Positions 32,801-42,591 of a DNA stretch of 64,000 nt are shown piece by piece (positions within the stretch are counted from its first letter, which is position 1; the number at the start of each line of letters is the position of its first letter). Both the position numbers and the translations under genes were made by a program. The notes below the pieces were generated by a model. It was not told the DNA's origin and ran no database searches. It was given only the letters and a program-made list of their open reading frames with translations. The DNA is from Ctenosaura bakeri (Eukaryota; Chordata; Lepidosauria; Squamata; Iguanidae): the NCBI GenBank assembly GCA_948474755.1, contig CAOLHI010000361.1, forward strand, positions 868,001 to 932,000, written 5' to 3'.

Positions 32801-35332
32801 ATTGCAGCAATGAGAGAGGTATTATCAGAGCATGGTACACAGTGGCACATTGGGGATTTCTTCACTAAGGTAAGCACACATGAAGAAGCATGCAAATAAT
32901 GGCTGTTCATTTATAGATGGCATTTATAAATGATGTATGTGCCTAGATCCTACATCAGGATTCCATATAATAATCTCAGCATGTGACGTTAACCTTTGGT
33001 TGTGCAATGCCAGCTTTGTGTTGAATGGCAACACCATGTAACAGAACACACACATGAATGCACAACAGAATGGAAACCCACCCACGTACACAACTCCATC
33101 TTGAACTGAACACAGACATTCAACATAGAACAAAAATGTCCACATACAACTCTAGGGAAATTCATGCGTGCATAGGACGCCAACAGGATTCCAGCCATGA
33201 TTTTAACACAAAAATCAAACAGTAATATTCAGAGATTGAGAAACTTACTTTTCAAGACTACTGTTCCTCAAATTCCCCCCTAGCCAGCATGATCATATGT
33301 CATCCAAGTAACTTTTCAAAGCTCTGCTTACATTTTGTATATATATTGTACAAAATAAATGGGAGGTGAAAGCTATCTGGCTACAGCATCTGTCACTCCA
33401 TTGATTGCCAGTGTTAATTTGGCTAACCCAGCTGGCTAGATGGATGTACCAAACAGTTAAGAAAGAAATCAATGAGAACAAGGACAACAAAAATCCTTTC
33501 AGATCAAGGCTTCTCAACCTTTGATCCTCTCCAGAAATTTTGTACTTCAGACTCCAGGAACTTCCACCAGCATGGCCGATGATGATGGACCCTGGGAGAT
33601 GAAGTCCAAAACTTCTGGAGGACCAAAAACTGAAAACCACTGTTCCAGATTAAGACACAAAGTACAGAGAGTAACCCTAATCTCAAGACTTGCTGGCTGG
33701 TGGTGATTGCGATGGGGAGATGGGATCTCTGTTGGTTCTATCAGACACAGTTCCCTTCCTCACAGCAGGAGGAGTAGAATACATATTTTGCGTACCAGTA
33801 GCAGAATACATGCTTTGCATACGAAGATCCACCAGATACACTTCGCAGCATATATGTTTAAAAACAGGTTTAAAAGTGTGGCCCAAAGCCATATTCAGTG
33901 TTCAAGGCAGTTTTTACAGTTTGCAGCCCTTGTTGTTTTAAAAGAGGAGGAATGAATTTCCTCTTCTGGAAGCTTCCAGGACAAGTGGTTCTCATTTTAA
34001 AAAGGTTACATGCTCCTCTACACTGTTTAACACTAAAACGTAAGTCCTATTCTTAGTCTTTACTGTAGACCTATTAAATTAATGTGATTTACTGATGTGT
34101 TGATTCATCATTCAAGAACTGATTCAGTGGAGCTACTCCACTTGGGACTAATCAATAGGATGCAGGACTGCATGTCCCCTAGAGGGTTACAGAAACAAAA
34201 AAGTGCCCCCTGCATGTGCCATAGTTGCCAGCTTCTAATTAACAAGTATCCTCAGAAGCAGAGCTGGAAATGACTTCTGCTTAAGACCGGGGATAGCCAC
34301 TATCAGCTAAACAGGGTATAGGGTTCTCCTTTGTCCATTGGTTTGGCCTGATATGAAACATCACAGAATCATAGAGTTGGAAGAGACCCCAGGGGCCATC
34401 GAGTCCAACCCCCTGCTATGCAGGAACATACATCAAAGCATTCCCAACAGATGGCCATCCAGCCTCTGCTTAAAAACCTCCAAAGAAGGAGACTCTACCA
34501 CGCTCCGAGGCAGCATATTCCACTACCGGACAGCTCTGACCATCAGGAAGTTCTTCCTGAGGTTCAAGTGGAATCTCCTTTCCTGCAGCTTGAATCCATT
34601 GCCCCTTGTCCTAGTCTCTGGAGTGGCAGAGAACAAGCCCGCTTCCTCCTCAAGATGACATCCCTTCAAATATTTAAACATGGCTATCATGTCCCCTGTT
34701 AACCTTCTCTTCTGCAGACTAAACATACCCAGCTCCCTAAGCCATTCTTCATAGAGCATGGCTTCCAGACCCATGGCTTCCAGATATGAAACATCATCAT
34801 CCATTTTACTCAAATTCCACTAAATGAAAGGAGATAAATAAGATTTCATGTGAAACTCTTATTTATTTCAGTGGATATCACTGGGTTGGTCTTCAGGATT
34901 ATACTTACTTGCATGTTTATCATGCTCTGTCCCAATGGAACAGTTGGGTGATTTGAATCTCTGTATTTAATGATCTTATGCTGCCACCACCACCCCTTTA
35001 CATGATAATGCACATTTGCCTTGTAAGCTAGTATTGCTTTGCTTGAGAACCCTTCTGCTCATTTGGCTGATTGGGGTCCAAGGGCTTTGTCCCAGCACAC
35101 TCTTCTGTTTGAAAGCATTTGGCTAGGTCAGGGTGTGTCAGTAATTGCATGTTGACCAGTACAAAATTTGGGCTAATGCATACATTAATACTTTGAAATG
35201 TTCTGTTTTGTTCAGGTCAACAGCAAGATGGCGCAAGATGACTTTTACCTGAAAGGCAAAGAAGAGAGTGGGAAAGTAACTGCAGTGATGGAATCCACTC
35301 TTACTAAAGCCATATATCTTTCTCCAAATTAA
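20532..35332 (+). CDS. CASP15: PYD-containing inflammatory caspase, caspase-15-like, complete seven-exon gene (copy B)
   Basis: The joined exons are 20532-20823, 22111-22193, 24958-25113, 26880-27108, 29069-29185, 32760-32869 and 35216-35332. Their total is 1104 bases, giving 367 residues plus stop. All phases match, every intron is GT..AG and no stop interrupts the frame. Residues 1-92 form a pyrin domain, about 93-130 a linker, and about 131-367 a caspase domain. Catalytic His207 (MSHG) and Cys251 (QACRG) are present, as is Arg145 of the S1 pocket. The second S1 arginine is Gly298. The catalytic part is closest to caspase-14 in my reading, and a PYD on such a domain is the layout described for caspase-15. 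It is expected to be a cytosolic cysteine protease recruited by PYD adaptors such as ASC. The symbol is a family-level call. Confidence 0.85.
20869..21040. repeat. Perfect 172-base palindrome in caspase intron 1
   Basis: Two 86-base arms are fully complementary with no spacer, meeting between 20954 and 20955 in GGCCGGCC. The sequence belongs to the short palindromic element family (arm ends ATTTCCGCACTA and TAGTGCGGAAAT). Its left edge is 45 bases after the exon 1 donor. Other family members here have imperfect arms and a spacer. Confidence 0.92.
21524..21746. mobile_element. Inverted-repeat DNA element, GGAGC..TTCACACTACAC type
   Basis: The ends GGAGCTTCTTCACACTACAC and GTGTAGTGTGAAAGGGCTCC are inverted repeats. 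The inner arms hold CACTATAAT / TCATAGTGC motifs shared with 27258-27476 and 55455-55660. No target duplication is clear. Located in caspase intron 1. Confidence 0.6.
21840..21965. repeat. Degenerate inverted-repeat element in intron 1
   Basis: It has the CTACAGTTCCCAACAACCCTAGCCAGC and complementary ATTATGGGAGTT layout of an old non-autonomous DNA element common in lizards. Weakly preserved. Confidence 0.35.
22111..22193 (+). CDS. CASP15: Caspase exon 2: short linker (predicted)
   Basis: 83 bases predicted from phase and splice signals. Exon 1 ends in phase 1 and exon 3 starts in phase 0, so a missing exon of 3n+2 bases is needed. This stretch has an acceptor (..CATAG, 22110), a strong donor (GTAAGT, 22194), the right length, and one open frame (residues 98-125, low complexity, Gly/Ser/Asn/Glu-rich). 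Linkers between prodomain and protease are poorly conserved, so homology cannot confirm it. Confidence 0.65.
22194..24957 (+). other. Caspase intron 2
   Basis: No exon other than those listed is seen. It holds a 41-base hairpin (22898-22938), short runs of T, an ATTG microsatellite (about 24763-24780) and otherwise unremarkable AT-rich sequence. The open frame near 22255-22458 lacks motifs. Confidence 0.5.
22898..22938. repeat. Perfect hairpin, 20-base arms, one-base loop
   Basis: The arms starting ATTATAGTCAATGGATGCAT are exactly complementary around a single C at 22918. It could extrude as a cruciform or fold in RNA. It is probably the core of a small repeat. Confidence 0.85.
24958..25113 (+). 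CDS. CASP15: Caspase exon 3: start of the large subunit
   Basis: 52 codons, residues 126-177, between acceptor TTTCAG and donor GTAAGC. It opens with YDMKKKRVAFMMCVTEGR, the beta-strand 1 region that in caspase-14 also follows a YDM motif. Arg145 aligns with the S1-pocket arginine of the large subunit (Arg179 of caspase-1). The usual GAEVD after it is GAEND. Phase 0 at both ends. Confidence 0.88.
25249..25477. mobile_element. Tigger/pogo-like miniature element in intron 3
   Basis: It begins CAGTCAGCCCTCCCTATCC and ends with the complementary GGCCCCCTAT type. Inner motifs GACTTGAGCATCCATGAATTTTGG are typical of this vertebrate mariner-class family. TA lies at both edges. Confidence 0.6.
25735..26090 (-). 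mobile_element. 5S-derived SINE fragment, split by about 170 bases
   Basis: 25735-25813 and 25985-26090 are two parts of one antisense SINE (GACTTATGGCGAACCCATG, then TCTGAAATGTATCCTACAGC and AGTATTAACCAGGCACGAC). The intervening stretch is unrelated and of unknown class. Confidence 0.5.
26531..26723 (+). mobile_element. tRNA-derived SINE (Sauria-type), intron 3
   Basis: The head has TGGTATAGTGG, the middle CCCCTCTGAACAAATC, and the tail GAAAATGACGTGAAGGCAC plus CAACAAC. It ends about 155 bases before exon 4. No tRNA function is expected because the cloverleaf is degraded. Confidence 0.65.
26880..27108 (+). CDS. CASP15: Caspase exon 4: catalytic His and Cys
   Basis: Residues 178-253 plus one base. 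It contains LMSHG with the catalytic His207, the EEIFSLFNNEECQKLRGKPK segment resembling caspase-14, and IIQACRG with the nucleophile Cys251 and oxyanion-side Gln249. Acceptor TTAACAG, donor GTGAGT. The phase-1 intron just after QACRG is where caspase genes commonly have one. Confidence 0.92.
27258..27476. mobile_element. Inverted-repeat DNA element, intron 4
   Basis: The ends AGCCCTTTCACGATATACAG and GTGTAGTGTGAAAGGGCT are inverted. The inner part carries ATCCTGGGATTTGTAG and its partner. Same family as 21524-21746. Confidence 0.6.
28521..28726. mobile_element. Inverted-repeat DNA element, intron 4
   Basis: The ends GGGCCCTTTTCATGCTAGAC and GTTGTATGAAAGGGCCC are inverted. The inner CTGGAATCCTGGGATTTGTAG is typical of the family. 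It lies about 340 bases before exon 5. Confidence 0.6.
29069..29185 (+). CDS. CASP15: Caspase exon 5: inter-subunit linker and start of the small subunit
   Basis: Residues 254-292 plus one base. It continues QACRG as GGRDYG, then gives a linker with Asp264 (VRADA) as a possible processing site, and SDYFIVYSSQKG, matching the small-subunit strand that reads DxLxxYST in other caspases. Acceptor CACCAG at 29068, donor GTGAGA at 29186; phase 1 at both ends. Confidence 0.85.
29530..29947. mobile_element. GC-rich inverted-repeat DNA element, ATA target duplication, intron 5
   Basis: The ends GGCCCTTTTTGTAC and GTTGCGGAAAGGGCC are flanked by ATA on both sides (29527-29529 and 29948-29950). The interior is GC-rich and gives overlapping open frames in several phases that carry no protein motif. 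Same group as 11330-11816 and 52403-52816. Confidence 0.65.
29951..30799 (+). other. Caspase intron 5, unremarkable part
   Basis: AT-rich, with a TG microsatellite at about 30344-30359. No exon is needed here by phase. Confidence 0.5.
30800..31600. mobile_element. Old LINE-like repeat in intron 5
   Basis: The text around 30985-31590 (GTGAATTGGGAGCCAGTG, GGAGTACTCCCAGGCT, CCCCATATAGGCTACAT) belongs to an ancient interspersed repeat that I recognise from amniote genomes, probably L2/CR1-like. It is preceded by the usual ATATCTCACCCC..CTCAGGG end. Heavily degraded; class and strand are uncertain. Confidence 0.4.
31980..32174 (+). mobile_element. tRNA-derived SINE (Sauria-type), intron 5
   Basis: Full layout: AACCAGTGTGGTATAGTGG head, CTCTGGGTGACCTTGGGTG, CGCCATAAGTCAGAAACCAC and a CAACAACAA tail. 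Confidence 0.7.
32320..32460. mobile_element. LINE-like 3'-end fragment, intron 5
   Basis: TTGTATCTCACCCTTTATCA..CTCAGGGTGAC followed by an A-rich part resembles the end of the same old LINE class as 30800. Short and degraded. Confidence 0.35.
32760..32869 (+). CDS. CASP15: Caspase exon 6: small-subunit pocket region with a missing arginine
   Basis: Residues 293-329. It reads FISLGSKYTGSVMIAAM where caspases usually have YxSWR(x)4GSxFI. The GS anchor aligns without a gap, putting Gly298 in place of the S1/S3 arginine (Arg341 of caspase-1, Arg207 of caspase-3). Acceptor TTTCTAG, donor GTAAGC; ends in phase 0. Confidence 0.85.
33505..33650. repeat. Inverted-repeat element, intron 6
   Basis: Halves around CTTCTCAACCTTTGATCCTC and GGAGGACCAAAAACTGAAAACC are roughly complementary and enclose CACCAGCATGGCCGATGATG. 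A non-autonomous, possibly hAT-type element. Confidence 0.4.
34364..34782 (-). mobile_element. CR1 3'-end fragment with 14-base target duplication, intron 6
   Basis: The antisense CR1 end begins AGAATCATAGAGTTGGAAG and encodes part of the terminal ORF2 region (EEAGLFSATPETRTRG). The 14-base repeat GATATGAAACATCA flanks it at 34350-34363 and 34783-34796. It is closely similar to the CR1 end at 59264-59640, so it is fairly recent. Confidence 0.85.
35216..35332 (+). CDS. CASP15: Caspase exon 7: C-terminal end and stop codon
   Basis: Residues 330-367 and TAA. The final STLTKAIYLSPN matches the terminal strand of inflammatory caspases (xTLTRxFYLFP). Acceptor TTGTTCAG at 35215. The segment 35261-35332 is the partner of the copy A exon at 1-71. 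Confidence 0.9.
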   Translation, partial: VNSKMAQDDFYLKGKEESGKVTAVMESTLTKAIYLSPN

Positions 35333-35800
35333 TATAGTAATATCCGTACAAGGCTCTCCAGATTTGACTGACTTGCATCTGAAAGGATGCAGTTGTCTAC
35401 ACCTGAGGTGTCTTGTTGAGTATTTAGCTATATTAAACTGTGTAGGTTTCAACTGTGCTTCTTGTTTTGATCAAAATGGTAGCAGATTGGAGATATCAAC
35501 AGGTAAAATGTATTATTAGGGTCAGCTTCTAGCAATCTAGACAGAACTGTTCCAATTGAACAACCAAGATATAGTTAGAATATTATTCCAGGTAGGATGA
35601 CCACAGAGCAACCAAGTGAAAGACATCTAAGGTAGTGCTTCTCAGGCTATTGATATGGGGGATCAGCTTTTTTTTTCCCTTTCAGATCCAGTTCTGTATT
35701 TGTGACTATTGGCTACAACTGTTTCTTTCTGTCCTGGAAATACTTTGCAGATCAGAAGCCAGTGGCTTGCCAGAAGTCAAAAAATAAATTTAAAAATGTT
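35333..35800 (+). promoter_or_regulatory. Caspase 3' UTR with candidate poly(A) signal
   Basis: An AATAAA at 35783-35788 lies 451 bases after the stop and another is near 35868. Neither is proved. The stretch is paralogous to 72-247 plus 7168-7580. Confidence 0.45.
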
Positions 35801-37092
35801 AATGTTGGCAGAGATTGTGGCTTTGGCACTGCAAAACATTGTTATATTACAGTTTATTTTCATTTGATAATAAATACAAGCACAGTACATGAACTTATAT
35901 AACAAAAGTTTCTCTTTACAGTATCATATTCAGGTCACTTTAGTGTATATACTTGTCTTGACTGTTTTATATTTGCTAATATACTTTCATTCATCAACTG
36001 GGCAAATAGAATACATTTGGAGATGTTTTAGATTTCCCTTTGTGTTATCATTGAACATGTAGAACACATGAAGAGTGTGTGTGTGTGTGCACGTGTGTAT
36101 GTGTATAACACCAGCAAACAATGAATCGAAAGCATCCTTTATAATCAAAATTACAATAAAAAATTAAGAAATATCTTTTTAATGTCTGTTTAATATCCAG
36201 GAAAGAAATATTCCATTCAGAGAATGGGTAGAAACAGGAAATAAGATGGATTTGTCTTAACTTTTGGTAATCTCTTGTCTGTGCCACAGGTGACCCTGCC
36301 TTCTATCCCACCAGGTTTCATGGGCATAAACAACTGTTATCTGGTACTGAAAACTAATTAACTAAATGAAATATCAATGCATACCTGTACCCTGAGCCTT
36401 TACTTTGCATAAGTGTATAGACCTTGGTATGTTAGTTAAAAAACAAAGCAGATTCTACAGGCCAGAAGACTCTCACTCTTGATTGCTTGAACCTAGATAA
36501 TAGCTGCACTGTCACATCCCAAATACAAGTCACCCCTTTATATTTGTTTCTCCTTCTTTCAGCTAGGTGATAGTGCAGCACAGAATCTTGATCCTTCACT
36601 TAAGCACTGCAGGGAGAGAAAAGCGATGATGTGGTTACAAGTCTGGATTTTGCTTGAAATGTTACTTAAAGTGATCATGAGGAAGAGTTGATGCAGATAG
36701 AGGTGAAACCCCTTCCTGCTTATATGGGGACTAGAAATAAAGGCTGGTAAAGAAATGCAATAAGGTTCTTTCTCCCATTAGCAGCAATATTGTAGTTTGA
36801 GATCTGGGACTGTCTCTGTCTTATTGAGGCGGAAAGCGACGTTGTGGGCAGAGTAGAGAATTTCTATAGAAGCTGCTGCACTGTCAGACCTGGAAATTAA
36901 TTTAGACACAGTAACTGGTAAAGTGTCCCAGTTAAAGCCAAATTCAGGTTACTTTAGCTAATATTGGTAGTAAAAACTTTTGAGACTAAGCCACCTCAAG
37001 ATTTAGGATCTGCATTTTTTTGTGGTTAAATATTATAGCTTTGCAAATTTAAAGGGATAGCCACGTTGACCATAAAACCTCAAACTCCTAAG
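35801..37092. other. Copy B flank, paralogous to 7580-9105
   Basis: No gene. The TG-rich run near 36077-36110 and the stretch 36470-36690 have clear partners in copy A. Confidence 0.65.
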
Positions 37093-37396
37093 GCAGGGTT
37101 TTCCAAATGGTGTGCCGTGGCACGTTAGTGTGTCGCCTGGAGTGTGTAGGTGTGTTGCCTACAATTTTGGAAATGTACTTCATTATTTATAAGCCATATT
37201 TTTTAAAAAATATATGAAAGGTTTTCATGAGATATGTTGTGTCCCCATACATTTTGTTATTACAATTTATGTATGTGTCCATATCTCTTATAAGGGGTTA
37301 GTTTAACCTCCAGTTTGCTAGTAATGATGGCATGTCTAAAAAATGATTCATATCTAAAAAAGTGTATCAACAACATGAAAAGTTTGGAAAGCTCTG
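37093..37396. mobile_element. hAT-type miniature element, absent from copy A
   Basis: The ends CAGGGTTTTCCAAA and GTTTGGAAAGCTCTG are inverted repeats of the hAT type. The flanking eight bases agree at about six positions (TCCTAAGG and CCCTAAGA). Copy A has the uninterrupted site near 9105. The same element class occurs at 17850-18063 and 51480-51949. Confidence 0.75.
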
Positions 37397-38511
37397 CCCT
37401 AAGAAAACATCTCAGGCAAGGTGCAGGCTGCTGACGCACACTTCTCTTCCTCCATGATTTTTACTATCTTTCTGTGATAAAGAAACCTGTGGACTCCAAA
37501 AACTAGTGTGATGTATTTTGTGCCTGTTAGTTGGCCTGATTAAAAAAACACGTTGTGGAATACCTTTAATAAATTTTTTATTAAAATTGAACATCAATGT
37601 TACCAAACAAAACACAAAACTAAAAATATACAATATAATAGAAATAAAAATACAAATAATACATGACAAACTACATATACCTAATTATTAAATCCTTAAA
37701 TTTATACCAAAAAATGAATAAAGATTGCTAATCATGCTTATCATCCCAATTATATACCTACAAAATTAATTAGTACAAAAAACCTATAAGCCATTATACT
37801 TACTCATCAGTTTATTCTATATTCTATATTAGTGTCAAATAGTAGTCAAACATAAATAACTCTAACAAAGTTAATAATGACAGATAATTAATAGATATCA
37901 CATATATCATCATTTAATCATTTATAATCACTTATTGATCACTTACAGTTATTCATCACCTAGGTTCTTTAGTTATTAATTTAACTCACAGGTATATGTA
38001 TATGTGTGTGTGTGTGTGTGTGCCTGTGTATATCCTTACTACCTTATGAACTTTAACTATATTTTATCATCTTCCCACCTAAATTAATCTTATTCTATAT
38101 CAGTTTAATAAACTGGCATTGTGCCTGTGAAAACTGGCATAATGCTGACCAACAAGCCTGCCCTCAAATCCAGTCTTAAAATCCCACCTTCATAATTCCA
38201 AACATGGTGTATAAAATTCTATTCAGTTAAACATTTAAGTCATCATCCAGTCCACCTAAATAAATAAATAAATAAAATAAAACAGTAACAGTTCATCCAG
38301 AAAGAAAGAAAAGAAGAATCATTACTCCAAGGGTCTAAGATCAAAGTCCACAGACAAAAAAAAAAAAAATCAACTTTAAGAACAATAGTCCTGTCCTTTA
38401 AAAATCCATAGCAAATCTCAAAGTAAAAAAGAGAGGAGGAAAACAAAGTTTGAATTACTAAGCTCATATAATTCATCATTCCCATATAAATCAAAAAGGG
38501 GTAGTATCTCT
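37397..38511. other. Copy B flank, AT-rich, with TG microsatellite
   Basis: 37560-37680 and 38108-38510 have partners in copy A (9241-9385 and 9995-10400). 37681-38107 does not; it is AT-rich and holds a TG run at about 38003-38022. Confidence 0.55.
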
Positions 38512-40870
38512 TTTTTTATATAAATAATTTTATTATAATTCCATGAAATAAAACAAACATTTCTCGTTGTACATTTCATTGAATTGTTTCCACTGTCTTC
38601 CCCTCCTCTCTGGATTTCATTCTCTGTTATTTCTTTGACATATCAATATTATGTATCACAATAATTTGTAAATATAACAAGATAGTTCCTGCTTTTCCAC
38701 CCACCTTTACATGTTTCATGATATTTCACTAATTCCCTCCTCCTAAATAAAACTTTCTACCATGAATTACACATTGTCTTCTGTGAGAACCCAGCAAGTA
38801 CCCAAAAATAATTTGCCATTCTTTATTAATCTCATCATCTGATTTCCCTTTTAATCTCTGAGAGACTATATTTGCATTTCGGTTTTCAATAAATGTTGCC
38901 CACCATTGTTCTATTGTAGGTATTTGCTGAGTTTTCCATAACCTTGCATATTCAATACGAGCTGTTGTAATCATATACAATATTATTCTCCAGTATTTCT
39001 TTGCAGCATTTCCATCAAACATATATGTCATATTTAGTAAATACAATTCCAGTATCTTATCAAATTGAACCCTCAGTATTGTACATATCATATTATGTAT
39101 TTCATTCCAATACTTCTTAGCCTTGGAACATGTCCATCACATATGAAATAATGTACCAACAGTTTCTTGACACTTCCAACAGTGTCCTGTTCCTGTATTA
39201 TATATCTGCTTTAATTTTTCTGGTGTCATGTAACATCTATGAAAAAGTTTATAGTAATTTTCCTTCAGGTTCTGAGCTACTGTAAATTTTTGTGTCCATT
39301 GCCAGCTCTGTTCCCAGAACTGTAGTTGAATTGGATGTCCAATATTTTGAGCCCACAATATCATTGCAGACTTAACTGTTTCCTCTTCCCTCTCTTGATG
39401 TAAAATTTCTTGATATAAATGAGATAATAGATGAGGTGGGTTATCACACAGCAACTTTAAAACTCCTCCTTTCTCCTTTTGTTCTGTTCCATAAGTTTTC
39501 ACATCATCTGAAATCTCTCAGTTAACTGTCTATAAGGAAACCAATTTAACTTTATTCCTTCTGATTCCAGTTTTTCTCTTGATTTCATCTTAAATTCATT
39601 TGAGTTTGACTTCTCTACTATATCCTCATAACGCAGCCATTTATCTGATTCAGTCCATCTTCCAAAGAAAGCTTCTTGGGGGGAAGCCCATGTGGGTAGC
39701 TGCCTAATGTTCTTATTCTTATAATCAGTCCATATCTTTAATAATGATCTTCTAATAAAATGATGCACAAAGTCTTTATCTATCGCTGCTTTTCCATAAA
39801 ACATATAGGCATGCCACCCCATCCTTAAGTCAGCTCCTTCAAGCGTCAATATTCTCGTGTTTTGTAAATTCATCCAATCTTTTATCCAAGTGAATGCCAC
39901 TACCTTGTAATATATCTGCAAATCTGGTAACCCCATCCCTCCTCTATCTGTTAGGTCTGTCATAATGTTCCATTTTATCCTTGGCTTTTTTCCTTGCCAT
40001 ATAAATTTGGTTAGCTGTCTCTTCCATTGTATAAAAGGCTTGATATTTGTAATAATAGGAAGATCTTGAAAGAGATAATTCATCTTTGGAAGTACATTCA
40101 TTTTTATAACTGCCACTCTTCCCATCATGGATAGCCGCATACGAGTCCAATTCTCCAGGTCCTTTGTAATCTCTTTCCATTTATTTTCATAATTGTTTTG
40201 AAATAATTCATTATTTCTTTTTGTAATCCAAACACCCAGATACTTTGCTTTTAGTCCTTTATTAAAGCCTGTTAAATGTATTAGTTCCTTCTCTTCTATC
40301 TCCCTCATATTCTTTGTTAGGAAAGCTGTTTTTTCCTTATTAACCTTGAAGCCTGAGAATTCGCCATATTCTTGAACAACGTCCATCAACTCTTTAATAC
40401 TACTAAGCGGATCATCCGGAAATAAGACCAAGTCATCTGCAAATGCTTTAAGTTTATATTGATACTTCTTAATCTGGATGGCTCTTATAGCTTTATCGTC
40501 TCTTATGGCATTATTTAGTATTTCCATCGTCATGATAAATAACAAAGGAGATAGAGGGCACCCTTGTCTTGTTCCTGTATGTAGTTCAATCCGTTTTGTT
40601 TTCTCTCCATTAATGATCAGTCTTGGCTGTTGTTGACTATAAATTTCTTCGATCCAAGAAGTAAATTTATTTCCAGCTTCCATCTGTTTAACGACCATCT
40701 TCAAGAATGACCAATTAATCATATCGAAGGCCTTTTCCGCGTCGACAAATATCACTGCCAATTTTCTTTCATTGTGTTTTTCATAGTACTCAATTATATT
40801 TAATACTGTTCTAATATTGTCTCTCAATGTTCTCTTTGGTAAAAAGCCATTCTGATCCTCATGTATAGAA
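38512..40870 (-). mobile_element. 5'-truncated L1 (antisense) with target duplication, copy B only
   Basis: Inserted in the site represented by 10395 in copy A. The direct repeat AAGGGGTAGTATCTCTTT is seen at both ends (about 38496-38513 and 40872-40889). The element stops within the reverse transcriptase, so it has neither ORF1 nor endonuclease. It differs from the 269-7146 L1 in sequence and is a separate subfamily. Confidence 0.85.
38729..40827 (-). pseudogene. Truncated L1 ORF2: reverse transcriptase and C-terminal pieces
   Basis: 40827-39499 is one open frame of 442 codons with VDAEKAFD, GTRQGCPLSPLLF and the catalytic FADDLVLF. After a frameshift, 39502-39137 carries MLWAQNIGHPIQ-like and CWKCQ motifs. 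39091-38729 gives the C-terminus (MITTARIEYARLWK). The 5' half of ORF2 is missing by truncation, so the element is dead on arrival. The long open frame suggests it is younger than the L1 in copy A. Confidence 0.85.
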
Positions 40871-40992
40871 GAAGGGGTAGTATCTCTTTAAATCCTCAGT
40901 TAGATGAGAAGGCTCTTAAACTTTTAGGGATATAGTTTCCATGGGAACAATCAACAGCTTCTTGTCTTCCTTAAGTAACAATGTTACAATAT

Positions 40993-41043
<51 letters not shown>

Positions 41044-41359
41044 AGAAGTCAAGGCAAAGGTTGGTGTATTGTCCATATGGGGAGTGAAAGACAGGGCCAC
41101 CGAAGCACACAATTGCCTCTATGGAGCCTTGGGACCTGTAGCAGCCACTCTGTTCCTGAGTGGATGTCATGCAGGTCCCGATCTTGATTGATTTGGAGTC
41201 TTCAGACTCTCCGTGGATTGGAGAGTCCACAAGCTTGACAAAAGTGCCCCTCCTGTCAGGCGCAAAGCTTCGGGGATGGCAATCTAGTGGGATAGATCGC
41301 ATTCTTCATCAACCCCAACTAAAAACTGCCCTCCCACAATGTGCGTTTTGAATTTTGCT
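40871..41359. other. Copy B flank with AT/AC microsatellite
   Basis: Partner of 10400-10780. An (AT)n run followed by (AC)n fills about 40995-41043. Confidence 0.6.
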
Positions 41360-42310
41360 GTGTTTTGCTGTATGGACAACACAACTACTCCTACAATATT
41401 TGCCATTCAAAGCCAGCACTGAACCTGCTAAAAGTAAAAGTGGACATGTGTACTGCATACACTAGCACCAAAAGAGAGAAGTGGCGAAGAGTAAGAAAAG
41501 TAACAGTGATGCCCTGTATGCCTTCCTAGTTCCTTATTTGTATGAAAGCCTGAAACACCTCTGCCAGTAAATCTGGGTGCAGAATCCCAGTTCCTTATTC
41601 CTTCACATGCTGTTTTGCAACTATTGATGTGTGTGTACATGCTTGACAGGCAGTACCTTATGCACAAAGAGATGTGATTAATCCAAGATTGACTCCTAGC
41701 AGATCATGTTCTCTGCTTATGCGTATATGATTTCAGATAGTCCAGAGCTTTTTGTGGGTACACACCAAGGTCCTTTCTTTTTTATAATTATTTTTGTTCT
41801 CCTTGGTGTGGGCACATTCACTTGAAAGTACCCTGCACGCAAAGACAGTTTTGGGCCAGGTGCCTTAGTTTTGTTGTGTTAAAAACACTGTCCTAGACAG
41901 GTGGACAAAGCTGAATTACTGATGATTTGACTGAAGCAAATGCTCCAGGGCTCTCTGTGGCTAGGAGCCCCATGGTACAACACATACATCCCCACACACA
42001 CAGTTCTTATCCTCTGAAATTCTCTAGAAGGAAATGCTTCGGAGTAGAAATTTCTTCCTGCACGTTCCCCAAGAGTTGGTAGCCCTTTTCACCCACCGTG
42101 GTTCCATTTCCCAGCTTCAGTGTAAGTGAAGAGGTGGGTGGCATGTTGGTGTTGCCACCTCTGAGACACTTATCTTGGCCCTATCAACCAAGACACAAGC
42201 AAGTGGGATGACCACAGCGCTCCCTCCCCCAGGCATGAAAGGGGCTGGATCAGACTTCTCTTTACCTAGCAACACCTCCAAACTCAAGCTACTCCAGCAT
42301 GAAGCTGGCC
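41360..42310. other. Copy B-only stretch of about 950 bases
   Basis: Copy A goes directly from the left to the right side of this block near 10780. No domain, terminal repeat or gene is recognised. It could be an insertion in B or a deletion in A. Confidence 0.45.
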
Positions 42311-42414
42311 TTCCAACATATGAGCTCATACATGTGCACAAGGGGGGCTCTTTTCTTAAAACTGCTCTAGGGCCCCAACCACCTTAATTGGACTTTACAG
42401 GTAGGTATATAATT

Positions 42415-42591
42415 TGAAGAGCCAGTATAGTACAGTGATTTGAGTGCCGGACTGCAACTCTGGAGACGAGTTCAGTCCTGTGCTTGGCTATGGAAACCCA
42501 CTGGGTGACCTTGGGCACATCAGACACTCATGATAGGTTTTCCTCAGGGTCAGCATAAGTTGGAAATGACTTGAAAGTACACAAGAACAAC
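42415..42591 (+). mobile_element. tRNA-derived SINE, partner of 10901-11094
   Basis: Same insertion as in copy A by flanks and position, with small deletions. Confidence 0.7.

Noticed and set aside
40995..41043. AT/AC repeats and other short tandem runs as a CRISPR-like array
   Set aside because: They are simple microsatellites without spacers, in a vertebrate genome.
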